Origin: Blumeriella jaapii
Taxonomy: Eukaryota > Ascomycota > Leotiomycetes > Helotiales > Drepanopezizaceae
Reading direction: 5' to 3'
Length of the DNA: 64,000 nt
Assembly (NCBI GenBank): GCA_009599575.1
Contig: VWND01000078.1
Coordinates: 1-64,000, forward strand
Position 1 is the first letter of the stretch, and every line of letters starts with the position of its first letter. The translations under genes were made by a program, and so were the position numbers. The notes under the pieces were generated by a model. That model ran no database searches. It had not been told where the DNA came from and saw only the letters and a program-made list of their open reading frames with translations. Below, piece after piece: positions 22,985-35,879 of this stretch.

Positions 22985-25655
22985 AAAGCGTTGCTAAATT
23001 TAGCAAATTTATTTTTAATTTATTTTAAAACAGAATTATTATACGTAATTTTTTCGAACTTAAAAAAGTATATAATGCCGCTATTTTAAATTAATAAGCA
23101 GCTTTCGTAAAAATATTTATAAAACAATTCGATACAATAATTGAAAACATTAACGAATTTTTATTCGATTACGAAGATTTCGTTAAAGTTGAATTCGTTC
23201 GCAAAAATTTTAATTACGATAAGTTTTTGCTGAATTACGACAACGCTTTAAAAGCTTTCGTCGAAGCAAAAAAAAACTCGAAATAACAAAAAAAAAATAA
23301 TAGATCGGATTTTGCGCTTTTTGTTAAATCAACGAAAAAGAAATATTTAAAAATACGTTTTTAGCAAAATTATCGGTGTTATTTTATTTCGGCATTTCGC
23401 TCGCTTTTTCGAAACTATTATTTTTATTAAAAAAAAAATCTGGAATTTAAACGTTTATATTTTTAAAACGCAAGCTTTAAAAGCTAATAATCCAAAAGCC
23501 CGCAGATTTATAAGCTTTTTCACAATTATTTGCAAACTAATCGACGACGTTATGCAATCGCTAAAAAAAATATTAATCGGCTGCGAAATTTTAAATTTAA
23601 CTTTTTTTTAAAGCAAAAAACTAAGCGTCGCCAAATGCGGCATTTTTATACCGAAAAAAAAAACGACGCTATTCCGATATTTTAAATCTACGACGACGAA
23701 AAAAACGAAAAAGCTAATATTATTTTCGTTTAATTCGAAAAATATACGCAGCAATTAATAGTTTTAAAACAGCTAAAATAATTCGGCGATTTTTATTTTT
23801 AATTATCGAAAACGAATTCGAAAACGAAATCAAAAGCGTAATAGCAAACAACCGCTTATTCGAATATAAAAAACTTATTATATTTATAAAAACGATTCCG
23901 AGAAAAATAAAAACGGAAAACGTAAAAAAACGCGCCGATACTTCCGAAACTTTTTTTATTCGAAAAAAAAAAAAATTTCGCGTCGTTAGCAAAAAAAATA
24001 TTGCGAATAAAAACAGCCGGAAATCGACGCCGAGCTATAGCTTTTAAGCTAATTAATAAAAAACGCGACGATTTTATAAAATCAGATTTAAAAAACTCCG
24101 GTATTTCGAAAAAAAAAATTTAAACGATTTTGATTTTGATTTTTCGTAATTAAATACGCAAACGCTAAAAACGCTTGCTGCATTTAAAAACGTCGTATTA
24201 TTTACGCTAATATTTTAGATTTTAATAAAAGCATTTAAAATTTCGATTATTATACGATTCGACCGAAAAAGCTTAAAAAAAAATATCGAAATTATTACGA
24301 AAAAAATTATACAAAAAACGAAAAATCAAATTATTTTATTTAAAACTTTCGCTTTCGACGACGCTACGATTCAGAAATTTTATTTCGATATTTTTACGCA
24401 AATATTAAATAAATCCGTTAGTTTTTTTTTGGTTTTAAACGAAAACTAAATTAAGCTTTTTTCGGAAAATTGCAAATATAATACGTTAAAGCAAATAAAA
24501 AAGATTTTTGAAAACAATGATCCGTTTTTATTCGAATTTTTTTTCGTTTAAAAACTCCGATTTTTTAATTTCGTTTTTACAAATAACGTTAACGTCAAAA
24601 AAAACGGCAAGTTTTGCTATTTCTACGTATGCTATTACGCGGCGTATTGCGATTTGATTACAAAAAAAATCGATATTATCGGCTTCGCTAATCGATTCGC
24701 TATTATTAGAAATTCGGACTACGACGTATTCGAAATTAATTTTAATAATTAATTTATATTCCGACGAAGAATTACGAGAATTATTAAAGCGCGTGCTAAA
24801 GCTTATTTAGGCTGCGCGAATTTTAAAACGAGTTCCAAAACTTTTAGCGCGATTACAAAGCTCGACTAAAACAAAAAAAAATGGAAACAACGGATATTTT
24901 TAAAAGCCGACTTTTTTAGTTTTTCGACCGAAAATATATTTTAAAATCTATTTAAACTAAGCTGCAAATTCGTTAATTACGTAAGATTTTACAACGGAAA
25001 AAACAAACCATTGCTGTATTTTATAAAAAAAAATTAGTTATATATAAATATTATTTTCGACTAATTAAAACTTAAAAAGCGCTTACAGCTTTTTTCGCTA
25101 ATATATTTTACAATTTTATTTAGCAAACTTTTCAAATATACCCCCGGCTTTTACCTCGCTGTTTTAATTATTCGGAACTTCGGAAATTGCTGCTTCGTGG
25201 CATATCTTAACGTTCCGATCGTTTTAAATTTCGCTGATTCCGACCGTATTACAGTTATAAAATTCGATATCGCCGATTTTTAAAAAAAGGAAAAAATCGA
25301 AAATTTTACCGACGTTATTTTCGATTATTACGTTCTGCCTGCATTCGCATATAACTCGGGAATAATCGAAGCTTATTTGCAATTATATTACGACGGCAAA
25401 CTGATTAAAATCATTTAAAAAAGCTTAGCTTTTTCGTATTTCAGCGCTTTTAAAATAATAGCTTTAATTATTTTATCGGATTACAAAACCGAAGGCTACG
25501 AAAAAAAAAACGCAATAATTTTTATTAGCTTTTCGACTAAGCAAAAGATATTCGTTAGATTTAAAACCTAAAAAACCGACGGCGCGATGTTAATTTGCTC
25601 GAATAATTATACGGCGCAAAAATACAAAAATTATTTCGAAAACGACGCTTCGATA
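22985..25655 (+). pseudogene. third reading frame (orf3) downstream of pol in D1
   Basis: A long degenerate coding region lies where env-like genes sit in some gypsy elements. Coding origin is supported by frame-consistent similarity with D2 (34090-35358 plus 44073-46030) and D4 (minus strand, 61116-64000). Readable pieces are FVFTNNVNVKKNGKFCYFY (about 24575-24630), FANRFAIIRNSDYDVFEINF (24680-24740), KFVNYVRFYNGKNKPLLYF (24965-25025) and AFAYNSGIIEAYLQLYYDG (about 25342-25398). I see no signal peptide, membrane span or family motif, so I cannot say what it does. It is cut at 25655 by S1. Confidence 0.6.
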
Positions 25656-26475
25656 CTTAGGGGCGCCTGTGGGTGGGATTATAACCGATTCAACACCGAG
25701 TCAAATCCGAGTTAACATTTGGCGTAAAATTAATTCCGAGTATAATTAAAGTTAATACGCGATTAAATGAAAATTAATCTTAAAGTTATTAAAAATTAAT
25801 AAATACGATAAATTATATAATAATTCAAAGCTTCGAGAAAAATACAAATCTTATACGAATTAATTATTACTTTTTATCAACGCTTTTATTAACATCATTT
25901 CGCTGCCATTATTTCGCTGCTATTATCATCAATACTACTATTAACACTAATACCATCACCATCTCGCCGCCACCATCTTATTATCGCTATTATTAATATT
26001 ATTACTAATATTATTACTATTACTAATACTACTACCATTTCGCCGCCATCACCTTACTATCGCTACTACCAATATTACCATTAATACCATTATTAACACT
26101 ATTATTAATATTATTATTAACACTATTATTAACACTACTACTACCCTCTCGTCGCTATTATTATTATTATCATCTCGTCGTAGGTATTATTACCACTATT
26201 ATTATCATTATCACCACCACCTCGTCGCCGCCATCTCGTCGCCGCCATTTCGTCGCCATTACTAACACTACTATCAATACTATTATTAATACTATTACTA
26301 ATACTACTATTATTTCGCCGCTATATCTTTATTATCGCTATTATTAATACTACTATTAATATTATTACTAACACTACTATTACTAACACTACTACCATTT
26401 CGCCGCCATTACTTTACTGTCGCTACCATTAATACCACTATCAATCATTATTAATACCATTATTAACATTATTAT
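25656..26475 (+). mobile_element. S1 element, first segment (left arm and satellite)
   Basis: Begins cttaggggcgcc directly after TA inside orf3 of D1. The left arm (25656-25895) matches those of S2, S3 and S4 (reversed). Then follows a satellite of A-centred triplets (ttattaacactact type) with interspersed cgccgccatctcgtcgcc blocks. Element D2 interrupts the satellite at 26476. S1 continues at 46404-46593, 47962-48451, 50917-51830 and 53836-53920. No central module or right arm of S1 is visible. Confidence 0.8.
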
Positions 26476-26742
26476 TGTAAAACGGTGATACCTTGTATTG
26501 ATAGGAGTTGGTAGTTTTAGCTATGGTCGAGGCATAAACCCCTCCGAAACCCCCTGCCATTGACTATCTTTAACAGGTATAAAAGCAAAGCATTCCTTTA
26601 GATAATATTATAAGCACGCATTTTAATTCATACTTTTATTTATTTTTCTTTTTCTTTTTTTAATTTTTTCTAAAAATTCCCTAAACTATTTTATTCACCG
26701 ATATATAGCCGTATTAATCTGGTTTTCCTATTTATTTTTATA
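26476..26742 (+). repeat. 5' LTR of element D2 (267 bp)
   Basis: Starts TGTAAAACGG. The outer 110 or so bases keep many CpA sites, and the inner half is RIP-altered and ends ttata. Confidence 0.92.
26578..26585 (+). promoter_or_regulatory. TATA box in the D-family LTR
   Basis: TATAAAAG lies about 100 bp into the LTR and is kept in all four D LTRs seen here (for example near 46240 and, reversed, near 61010), as expected for a U3 promoter. Confidence 0.5.
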
Positions 26743-27309
26743 TTTAGTAACTTACGCAGGAATTCAAATTTCGGTGTTTCGTTTTTATATACTCGCCGAT
26801 ATATTTTTTAAATTCGCAATTAAAATCGATTTCGATATTTCGCCATTACGATTTAAAAAACCTTTCATATAATATTATTCGTAACTGCATTATATAAAAA
26901 ACTTTTAATAGCTTTTTTTATTTTGCGTATAATTATTAGATTACAAAAATGCAATATATTTTAAAAACGTTTAAAATTACGGTTAAGCAATCCTGAACCG
27001 TGCGAAATTCAAAGCTCGAAAATCGCTTTCTTATTTAAAAATAACAAATCGAATATTAATTCGTACGCTTCGACCGCTGCGCTCGGCCTTTCTGATTTAG
27101 ATTTCTTTTGGTTAAACGCCTGGCGAAAACTCAACCTTTTAATCTTACGCTTTATAATTATAATAATTACAATTTGCGGCTTTTTATTAAAAATAATAAA
27201 AAAATGGCTATACGTGCATTGGCCTGAACCACGGAATATCGAAACCGTAAATTATATAGTAATATTATATTAATTTAATTAACTTATTAAAACAAGTTTT
27301 TTAACACGC

Positions 27310-29600
27310 TATCCAAATATTTAAACGCAATTTTATTTTATTTAATTCCTTCAGAAAACATAAAAACCTTTTTAATAACTTTCCTATTAAAAACGATTTC
27401 TTTTATATTAAAAACCTTTAATCTGCAATTTCAAAAAATACTTATTCGTTTAATTCAAACCCTACCAACACTTTCGCTAATATTATAGACAACGACGCTT
27501 TTCGTTTTTTTATGCGAAGCCGTATGCTTTTTCCTAGCTTTTTTGATGCACTTTTATTTAATAGCGTTAATATTACCGATTTTATCGAAAAATATAAAAA
27601 AACCTGTAAAAATTTCGGAATATTTAAAACCGAAATATTCGATAAACTTTTTCGTTATTATAATTTAATTATTAAAAATATTATTAAATCGATAAATAAA
27701 TAAAAACTATTAAAGCTCGAAACTAGCGTAAGCTAGTTAAAATTTTGAAATCGGAATTTCGAAATTACGATCGCTAGCAAATTCGCGATACTATCGCTTT
27801 TCTTAAACAATTTGTTATAATAATTCGCTAAGCCAAAAAACTTAAAGCTTATTATCGTATTTATACGAAAGTTTTTAACGTTTTCGTTAATAAAAAAGTC
27901 TTAAGCGAAATTAAATAAAAAAGATTGTTTTTATTTAGCTTTCCAACCAGTATTCGCAACAAAATTATTAAGTATTTTAAAATTAATAAACAAAACTTTA
28001 AAATCTTCGATTAATATTTCAAATTTATAAAATTCGTTTTTAAATAAAACCAAAGCGAACGTATTATTAAAGCTATAAACCAAAAGAAATCTTCTTTTTT
28101 TATTTACAAAAAAAACGTGGAAGCTTTAATACAAAAACATGCCCAACTATTAAAAGTTACCGAAATCGCCAAAAAACAATTAATTATTATATTATTTAAT
28201 CGTTTTGCAAAACTTATTAATTTAAAAAAGCTTAATAAAAATATCGAAACTTTCGTATTAAAATTTACCGATATTAAAATTTAAAGATTTTAAAGCAAAA
28301 TCGAAAGTTTTATACAATAGCAGAAAAAACTCTTTTACGTTAATTCGGATAATAAAAACGATTAAAATAGCTTTTATAATAACTACTTTTTTTAAAATGC
28401 GCGAAGCGATTAATTTCGTTAAGCCATCGTAAAAATAATAGCTGCCCAATAGCAATTTTCTTGTATTAACGATCAAAATCAGCGAAACACTAATTACAAT
28501 AACGATTATTAAAAAAAAAAAAAAAACCAACGCGGAAACCAAAATCGCGACTATTAAAATAGTAAAAATAATTATTAAAACAAATTTCGTAGTTTTAAAT
28601 ATAAATTTTGTAACAACAGAAAAATTCATTACGAAAAACTTTATATTCGCTTAAAATACAAAATATTCAATTTTTATATAAACAATAGTATTTATTATAT
28701 TAATAAATACGAAGCGATTTGCTTCGAACCGACGAAAGCAGAAATAAACCTTTTTAACAAAACTGAAAACCAAAGCTGGTTAAATACCATTCGCTTAAAA
28801 ATAAAAAGTACGAAATAAAACGATTATTTAAAAAACAAAAAAAATACGAAAACGATTTTTACTAATAAAAAAGAAACATTTCAAAAAACGTATTAATCAA
28901 AAAAAAAAATCCCTATTTTAAATATAAATAAAATTCAAATATATAAATAAAAAACAAATATATATATTGCTAATGCAATTATCGCATTTGCAAATATTAT
29001 AATTGCATAATTAAGCTAGCGAATCATAAAAAAGCAAAATGCTTTTGTTTTATTCGCTAAATTAACTAAAATAAAAAAAACGTTAGAATCGAAAAAAAAA
29101 AAAAATTTAAAATTCGAAAAAAATCCGATAAAATTATTAAAAAAACGTTTATAATAAAAAAAATTAACGACGATATAGAAAATATCGATACCGATATTCC
29201 GGTTTAAATTATTTAAAAAATACCAGCTTCTAAGCGCTTATTATTAATACGAAGCGAAAAATAAATCGATAAATATATTAATTCCGAAGCCGTCGACGAA
29301 GCTATTAAAAAAATCATAAAACAGAAAATTAAATTAAAATTCAGCGATTTATTTAATACAAAAAAGAAATTCGACAAAATTATTAATAAACAAATTCCTA
29401 CATTAAAAAAAAACGAAAAAATTAAAATTATTCGAAAAAAAAAACGATTTTAAATTAAAAAAAAACCAAAAAGAAATTTATAATACCGCAATTAATTTAA
29501 CCGATAAAAAGAAATCCTCGGAAAAAATCAGCCTTTTGGCTTTCGTTATAAAAACCTAAAAATCAAAACGACGAAACTATTTTTATACGATTATAAAAGC
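27310..29600 (+). pseudogene. gag of element D2 (degenerate)
   Basis: Parallel to 16160-18480. Readable are NSNPTNTFANIIDNDAFRFF (about 27450-27510), then MRSRMLFP and NITDFIEKYKKTCKNFGIF (27512-27625). Most differences from D1 are transitions. The last 300 bp lead into the protease. Confidence 0.75.
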
Positions 29601-29604
29601 GCCA

Positions 29605-29930
29605 AAAATAAAAATAATATTCGAAAAAATACAACCGTCCTCGTTTTACTCGATAATAAAGCCGAAATCAATTGCATAAATCAAAAAACGGCCGAAGCTA
29701 ATAATATCCCGATTATTACCGATAAACGAATAATTTACATTATCGTTAATAAAAATACGATTAAATTTAATAAAATTATACGAAATATAAAAGTCGACGT
29801 TAAAAATATTATTATTTACAAAAACTTTTTAATAATAAAAAAATACTTTTATTTTATTATTTTTAAAATGCTTTAAATTCTAAAAAATTTCGTTAATTTT
29901 AAATACATCGAAAACGGCTAAATAAAAGCT
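29605..29930 (+). pseudogene. protease region of element D2
   Basis: Reads LLDNKAEINCINQKTAEANN (about 29645-29710), a gypsy retropepsin signature with the active-site Gly changed to Lys. Then comes NIIIYKNFLIIKK (about 29805-29845), conserved with D1. Confidence 0.65.
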
Positions 29931-30339
29931 TTTTTTTAAAACTGAAACCGGTCTTTTTAAAATTAAATTACCGTCGCCGGCGATAAAGTTTTTTTAATCG
30001 ACGTTCTATCGAAAAACGAATAACCGGCTTTGATTTCAAAACAAACGCTGGATTATAACAAAACCTGGAAAATATTCGGTTAAAAGCATTTACGTTACCA
30101 ATCGAAATAGCACCGCGAATAAAACTGGCTAATATTAATATTTTTAATTATTAATTCGGAAATAAAAATTCCGAAGATTTCGTTTTCGTATTAAACAAAC
30201 CCGACTTATATATTCTACCTTTTTGTATTAATATTAGCATTTTTTATAAGCGCAAAGCTGATAAAACACAATTCGTAAATTTTAGCGAATCCGATGGAAA
30301 TATTTCCGAAAAAATAAACGATTAATTTAAAAAAAATAA

Positions 30340-31830
30340 AATAATAAAATTATTTTAATTAATTACTGGCGAATTCGAAAAACTTATTACCGGCCGATTT
30401 TCCAATCTATTATTTGGCAGCCGATTTATAAAAAAACGATTTAATAATTTAGCAATCGGAATCTAATTTTTGCTAAAAAAAAAAAAAATTTTATACGAAA
30501 TTCTACGCAACCGAAAAAAAGTTATAACTTTCGATTTCACCGAAATAGGTTAATTTAGCTTCGACGTTACGTTTTATATCGATATTAAAACCGTACTTTA
30601 CGAAGCCTGGCAAAAAAAGACTTTTTTAATTCTTAAAACTTTTCAAAATAAAATAATCGAAATATTAAAAAAACAAATTAAACAAAAAATCTTCGAATTC
30701 TGCCACGGCCTATATAAAAATAAATAATTTATCGTTGCGAAAAAAAAAAAAAGCATTTACAAACTTATTACCGCAATCGTCGAAATAAACAAAATAACGA
30801 TACGAAACGCTAACGTGTTATTTAACGTCGATTAATTTTTAAATAAATTCGCAAAATTAACAATTGCTTTTTTTTTCGATTTGTTTTTCGATTACGATCA
30901 TTTGGTATTTAATTTACGATTTCGAAATATAACGGCAATTTAAATTTTAATCGGTTTATTACGCATAACGAAAATATTTATAAAAATTATTAATTTAATC
31001 GCTCAATTCGTACGAATCGTATATAAGATTTTTATAATTTGTATTTTTGATATTACTTTTTTTTACGTTAACGACGTCGGAATAAAAAGCTTTAAATCAT
31101 ATTATAATAATAAAAAGATTTTTTTTAAAATTCGACGTTATATAATAAAATATATTTAAAACATCGACAAAGTTATAATCTGCTTCGAAAAAACCAAAGC
31201 TATTATTAGCTTTCGATTAAAATTTTGCATGTCCGAAATAAATATCGTTAATTATATAATTAATAGCGTTGGCCGTTATTTTTAACGAAAGAAAATTAAA
31301 AAAATCTGCGAATAAAAAAAATATAAAAACATTACCGAAATCAAAACTTTTATTAGCGTTGTAATTTATTATCGCAATTAAATTAAAAACTTTTTTTAAA
31401 AAGCTGCATTTATTTACGCTACGATTAAAAAAAAAATCGATTTCGTTTAGAAAAAAAAGCAAAGCAAAGTTATAAAATTTTTTAAAAACGACTTTTTATC
31501 GATTTTATCGCTTATACGAATCGATTACAATTTAAACGCAGAAAAAATCATTTTAATTATCGACGCTAATATTTTCGGTTAAAAAGTTATATTGTAATAA
31601 ATCGACGAAAACAAAAAACGGTATTTTTCACGATTCGAAAACGGCTTATAATTTTTCGCGAAAACACGCTACGATGCTATTAAACGGAAATATCGAAGCG
31701 CTTTTAAAACAATAAAAAAAATAAAAAACGAATTATACGGCGTATATTTTATATTAAAAACAAACGCAAAAATTTTTATCGATTAATTAAATAAAAAAGC
31801 TAATAATTTACCAAAAGCGCTCGTTATTAA
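30340..31830 (+). pseudogene. reverse transcriptase and RNase H of element D2
   Basis: Parallel to 19240-20720. The catalytic box reads YVND (31064-31075) as in D1, so the loss of the first catalytic Asp is shared. RNase H remnants follow (IILIIDANIFG, about 31553-31580). Confidence 0.8.
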
Positions 31831-32239
31831 TTAAATAGCTTAAATGCGATTTATAAACTTCGAAATCAAATATATTAAAAAAACAATTAATACAGCGGCA
31901 AACGGCTTTTTCAAAAAAAAAAAACGCTTTTATCCGTTTGATTTCGCTAAACAAAACGAATAAAATATCAACGAATAAATCGTTAACGAAATCGGTTGCT
32001 TCGTTATTTGCGCTTTAAGTTTTACAAAGCCGAAACCATTCGCGTTATTATTTCGGCTGGCACCGCGAATAAAAAACATTAATTTTCGGGCCGAAAAAGC
32101 ATTCGCGTTATTATTTCGGCTAGCACCGCGAATAAATTTAACCGAAAACGATCGAAATAAGCCGACTAGCGACAAAAATAAACTTTTAATCGATAATTAC
32201 AAAACCGAAAACTTTTATTTAATCGTATATTATTTAATT

Positions 32240-33480
32240 ATTTTAATTAAGCTATACAAAATGAAAAACAATATATATCAAAAACATTTAATAATAAATA
32301 ATAAAACCGATAAATTTTAAATTATAAAAAAAGCCTACGAAAAAATATTTTATAAAAAAGCTAAAACTATTTATTACCGAATCAAAAACGATTTTTAATA
32401 AAAAAAATACTTCGAAAATTGCAAAGCTTTCGTTAAAAATTGCATTTTTTGCCAAAAACGAAAACCTAACCGAAAAAAAAATTTATTATATCCGACGTAA
32501 TTTTTTAAAATTTAAAAAAAAATTAATTTCGACGTTATACGCGTATTAATCACCGATCGCGGTTATATATGCTTTATATTCGTTATTAACGATTTATTTA
32601 AATGGCCTGAAAAGCGACTTTTCCGAAACGTTACTTTCGAAGTTATAACGACTTTTTTTTAAAAAAACGTTGTATATCGATACGGTTTATTTAGCAAATT
32701 AAACGTCGATAATAAATCCGAAAACAAAAGCGTTATCGAAACCTTTATAAAAAAATACGGCATTTAACGCATTTAAATCTTAGCCTATAATTCGAAAAGC
32801 AACGGATCCGTTAAACAAAACTATAAGAATATTTTCGACGGCTTTTTAAAAGCTATTCGAAAAAATTATAAGCGTTAATTACGAAAATTCTCGGAAATGC
32901 TTTTTGCTATACGCATATGCATATACGTTTCTACTGAAATAATCCCATTTTTTATTTAATACGGCAAAAACGCTCGATTGCTTCTGAAAACAAAATGGCT
33001 TATATAAAAGTTTTATAACGTAGTTAAAATAAAAACGAAAGCAAACCTATTAGCAATAAAATTTAAACAATTAAACTACCGCGATATAAATATAAAAAAA
33101 ATAATTTTAAAAAAAAAATATAAAAAAGCGGCTAAAAAAGTTTAAAATAAAACCAAAGTTTTAAAAAAAACATTAATTAAAAAAAAAAATCTGGTTTTAA
33201 TTTACGACGTTCAGCGCGCTATCGATAAATCGGCCGATATTAAGCTTAATTATAAATAGCTCGGATTTTCCGAAATATGCGAGGCCGAATTAAATAAAAG
33301 CTATTATAAACTTACGAAATTCGATAAAACAAAATTAAAAAAAACGTTCGCCGCCAACCGGTTAAAACGGTTTTATAAAAAAAATTAGCAAATTTATTTT
33401 TTAAATTTTAAATTAAGAAGCGATTCCGATTCCAGCGATTCCGACGATAATTCCGATTAAAATAATTATACTTCTGAAAA
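32240..33480 (+). pseudogene. integrase of element D2
   Basis: The zinc-finger part reads YFENCKAFVKNCIFCQKRKP (about 32410-32470), keeping the second Cys pair lost in D1. The D-D-E core follows with the RYGLFGKLNVDN segment that D1 lacks (about 32676-32712). It ends in a Ser/Asp-rich tail near 33455. Confidence 0.8.
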
Positions 33481-34089
33481 AAAAAAACTTTTTGAAAAAG
33501 TCTAAAAACAACCGAATAATAACCCGGCGGCCGAAAACACAATTTAAATCGTAATTCCATTTATAACCGAAAAGAAAAATATTTATAAAATTGTTTACTA
33601 ACTGTTTTATTATTTTTATTATTTATTGTTTTCCTTTTTATTATATATTATTTTATTGTTTTTGTTTTGCTTGCTTATATACAATTTAATTATTTTGTTT
33701 TATATACGCTGTTTATTTTTAAAACCTTTTTTTATATTATTTAAAACATTTATTATACTTTTTTTTATTTAATTATATTTTTGTTTATTAAAACAAAAGC
33801 TTTGTATATATTTAAGCCGCATATTTAATATATTTATATTACTCGCATATTTTACAAAAACTATTTTTTATATATTTTATTATTTGCTACTTTTTGTATT
33901 ATTTACTTTTTTCGTTGTTCTAAACGAATACTAATCTAAACAGTTATAATTTATTAAAAAAACAGCATGCGAATTCCCGTGATTTTTAAATACAAATATT
34001 TTACAATTTCCGTACTTTTTTTTAATTATTTTTTAATAAATATAATATATTTTTTTAATTAACAAACCTATCGATATTATATCGTTTTT

Positions 34090-35358
34090 TAAGTAAAGCG
34101 TTGCTAAACTTAGCAAATTTATTTTTAATTTATTTTAAAACGAAATTATTATACGCAATTTTTCCGAATTTAAACAAATATATAATACCGCTGTTCTAAA
34201 TTAATAAGCAGCTTTCGTAAAAACATTTATAAAACAATTCGATATAATAATTAAAAACGTTAACGAATTTTTATTCGATTACAAAAGTTTCGTCAAAGCT
34301 GAATTCGTTCGCAAAAGCCTTAACTACGACAAATTTCTGCTAAATTACGATAACGCTTTAAAAGCTTTCGCCGAAGCAAAAAAAACTCGAAATAACAAAA
34401 AAAAAATAATAAACCGAATATTGCGCTTTTTGCCAAATCAACGAAAAAAAAATATTTAAAAATACGTTTTTAGCAAAATCACCGATATTATTTCATTTCG
34501 GCACTTCGTTCGCTTTTTCGAAACTATTACTTTTACGAAAAAAGAAATCTGAATATTAAACGCTTATATTTTTAAAACGCAAGCTCTGAAAACTAACAAT
34601 TCAAAAGCTCGCAGGTTTACAAGCTTTTTTACAATTGTTTGCAAATTAATCGACGACGTTATGCAATCGCTAAAAAAAATTTTAATCGGCTGCGAAACCT
34701 TAAATCTGACCTTTTTTTAAAACAAAAAACTGAGCGTCGTTAAATGCGGCATTTTTATACCGAAAAAAAAAAACGACGCTATTCCGATATTTCAAATTTA
34801 CAACGACGAAAAAAACGAAAAAGTTAATATTATTTTCGTTCAGTTCGAAAAAACATACGCGATAACAATTAATACTTTTAAAACAGCTAAAACAATTCGG
34901 CGACTTTTATTTTTAATTATCGAAAACAAATTCGAAAACGAAACCAAAAGCGTAATAGCAAACAACCGTTTATTCGAATATAAAAAATCTATTATATTTA
35001 TAAAAACGATTCCGGAAAAAATAAAAACAAAAGACGTAAAACAGCGCGCCGATATTTTCGAAACTTTTTTTATTCGGAAAAAAAAATTATTCGCGTCGTT
35101 AGCAAAAAACACCGCGAATAAAAACAGCCGGAAATCGACGCCGAACTACAGCTTTTAAATTAATTAATAAAAAACGCGACGATTCTACGGAATCAAATTT
35201 AAAAAACGCAAGCATTCCGAAAAAAAAAACTCAAACGATCCTGAATCTAATTTTTCGAAATTAAATACGCAAATACCAAAAACGCTTGCTGCGTTCAAAA
35301 ACGTCGTACCGCTAATACTTCAGACTTTAATAAAAGCATTTAAAATCTCGACCATTGC
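34090..35358 (+). pseudogene. orf3 of element D2, first part
   Basis: Parallel to 22985-24240 in D1, and interrupted at ATTGC (35354-35358) by element E. Same degenerate frame as in D1 and no recognised domain. Confidence 0.55.
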
Positions 35359-35624
35359 TGTGACGATCTAATTAGTCGGAGGGCTGGAAGATCAGTCAAC
35401 TGGTCGCCGTGTTCATATGGTATGAAACGAGCCTTTGGTTCTGTAACAAAAATATTCACTTAGAATTAACAACTGCAGAAGGCAAAAGTTGCTAAGGAAA
35501 AAAAGCCTTATATACATAAATAGTTTTCACAATTAATAGAAAGACCTACCAAGAAACCAAAAAGCTTGCAGCTATACGTAGTTACTAAAATAACACACGA
35601 AATGGCAAAAAAGTAAATCGTTAT
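35359..35624 (-). repeat. 3' LTR of element E (266 bp)
   Basis: The outer (left) end TGTGACGA and the next 150 bp are nearly clean. The inner end is RIP-altered (tcgttata). A purine tract, read on the minus strand as ggacggaaaggtag, adjoins it. Confidence 0.92.
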
Positions 35625-35879
35625 ACTACCTTTCCGTCCGAAAACGCGCTCTCGAGCTTTTATCCATTGGTACGTTACTATCCAAATAATCGTACGAATC
35701 CAAACTTTCGAAATACGCTTTCAGCCAATCTACAAGTTTTGCAAAAGGACCGGAAAGCTTTTTATGCGCTAAATAAAAGTCGCGCACTTTCAAAAAAGCA
35801 TATATAAAATCAAACGCGAAGTACCACGTGAGATTTTTATTTAAGCCTATTTAAAAAACTTTGTATTAAAAGGTTTTCC

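Larger units (their letters stand above)
15358..25655 (+). mobile_element. Ty3/gypsy element D1, 5' LTR to middle of orf3
   Basis: A large gypsy element of a family different from A/B/E. The order is 5' LTR, gag, protease, reverse transcriptase, RNase H, integrase, an AT-rich spacer, then a long third reading frame. It is interrupted at 25655 by S1, and its missing end (about 660 bp of orf3 and tail plus the 3' LTR, as seen in D2) does not reappear. The bases before it are TTAT. The internal sequence is heavily RIP-mutated. Confidence 0.88.

Noticed and set aside
28258..28629. Minus-strand 123-codon frame rich in Ile, Val and Phe, looking like membrane spans
   Set aside because: It is the antisense of the D2 gag, where A-rich codons read as hydrophobic residues on the other strand. 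Similar shadows occur at 20068, 23720, 31217 and 34840.
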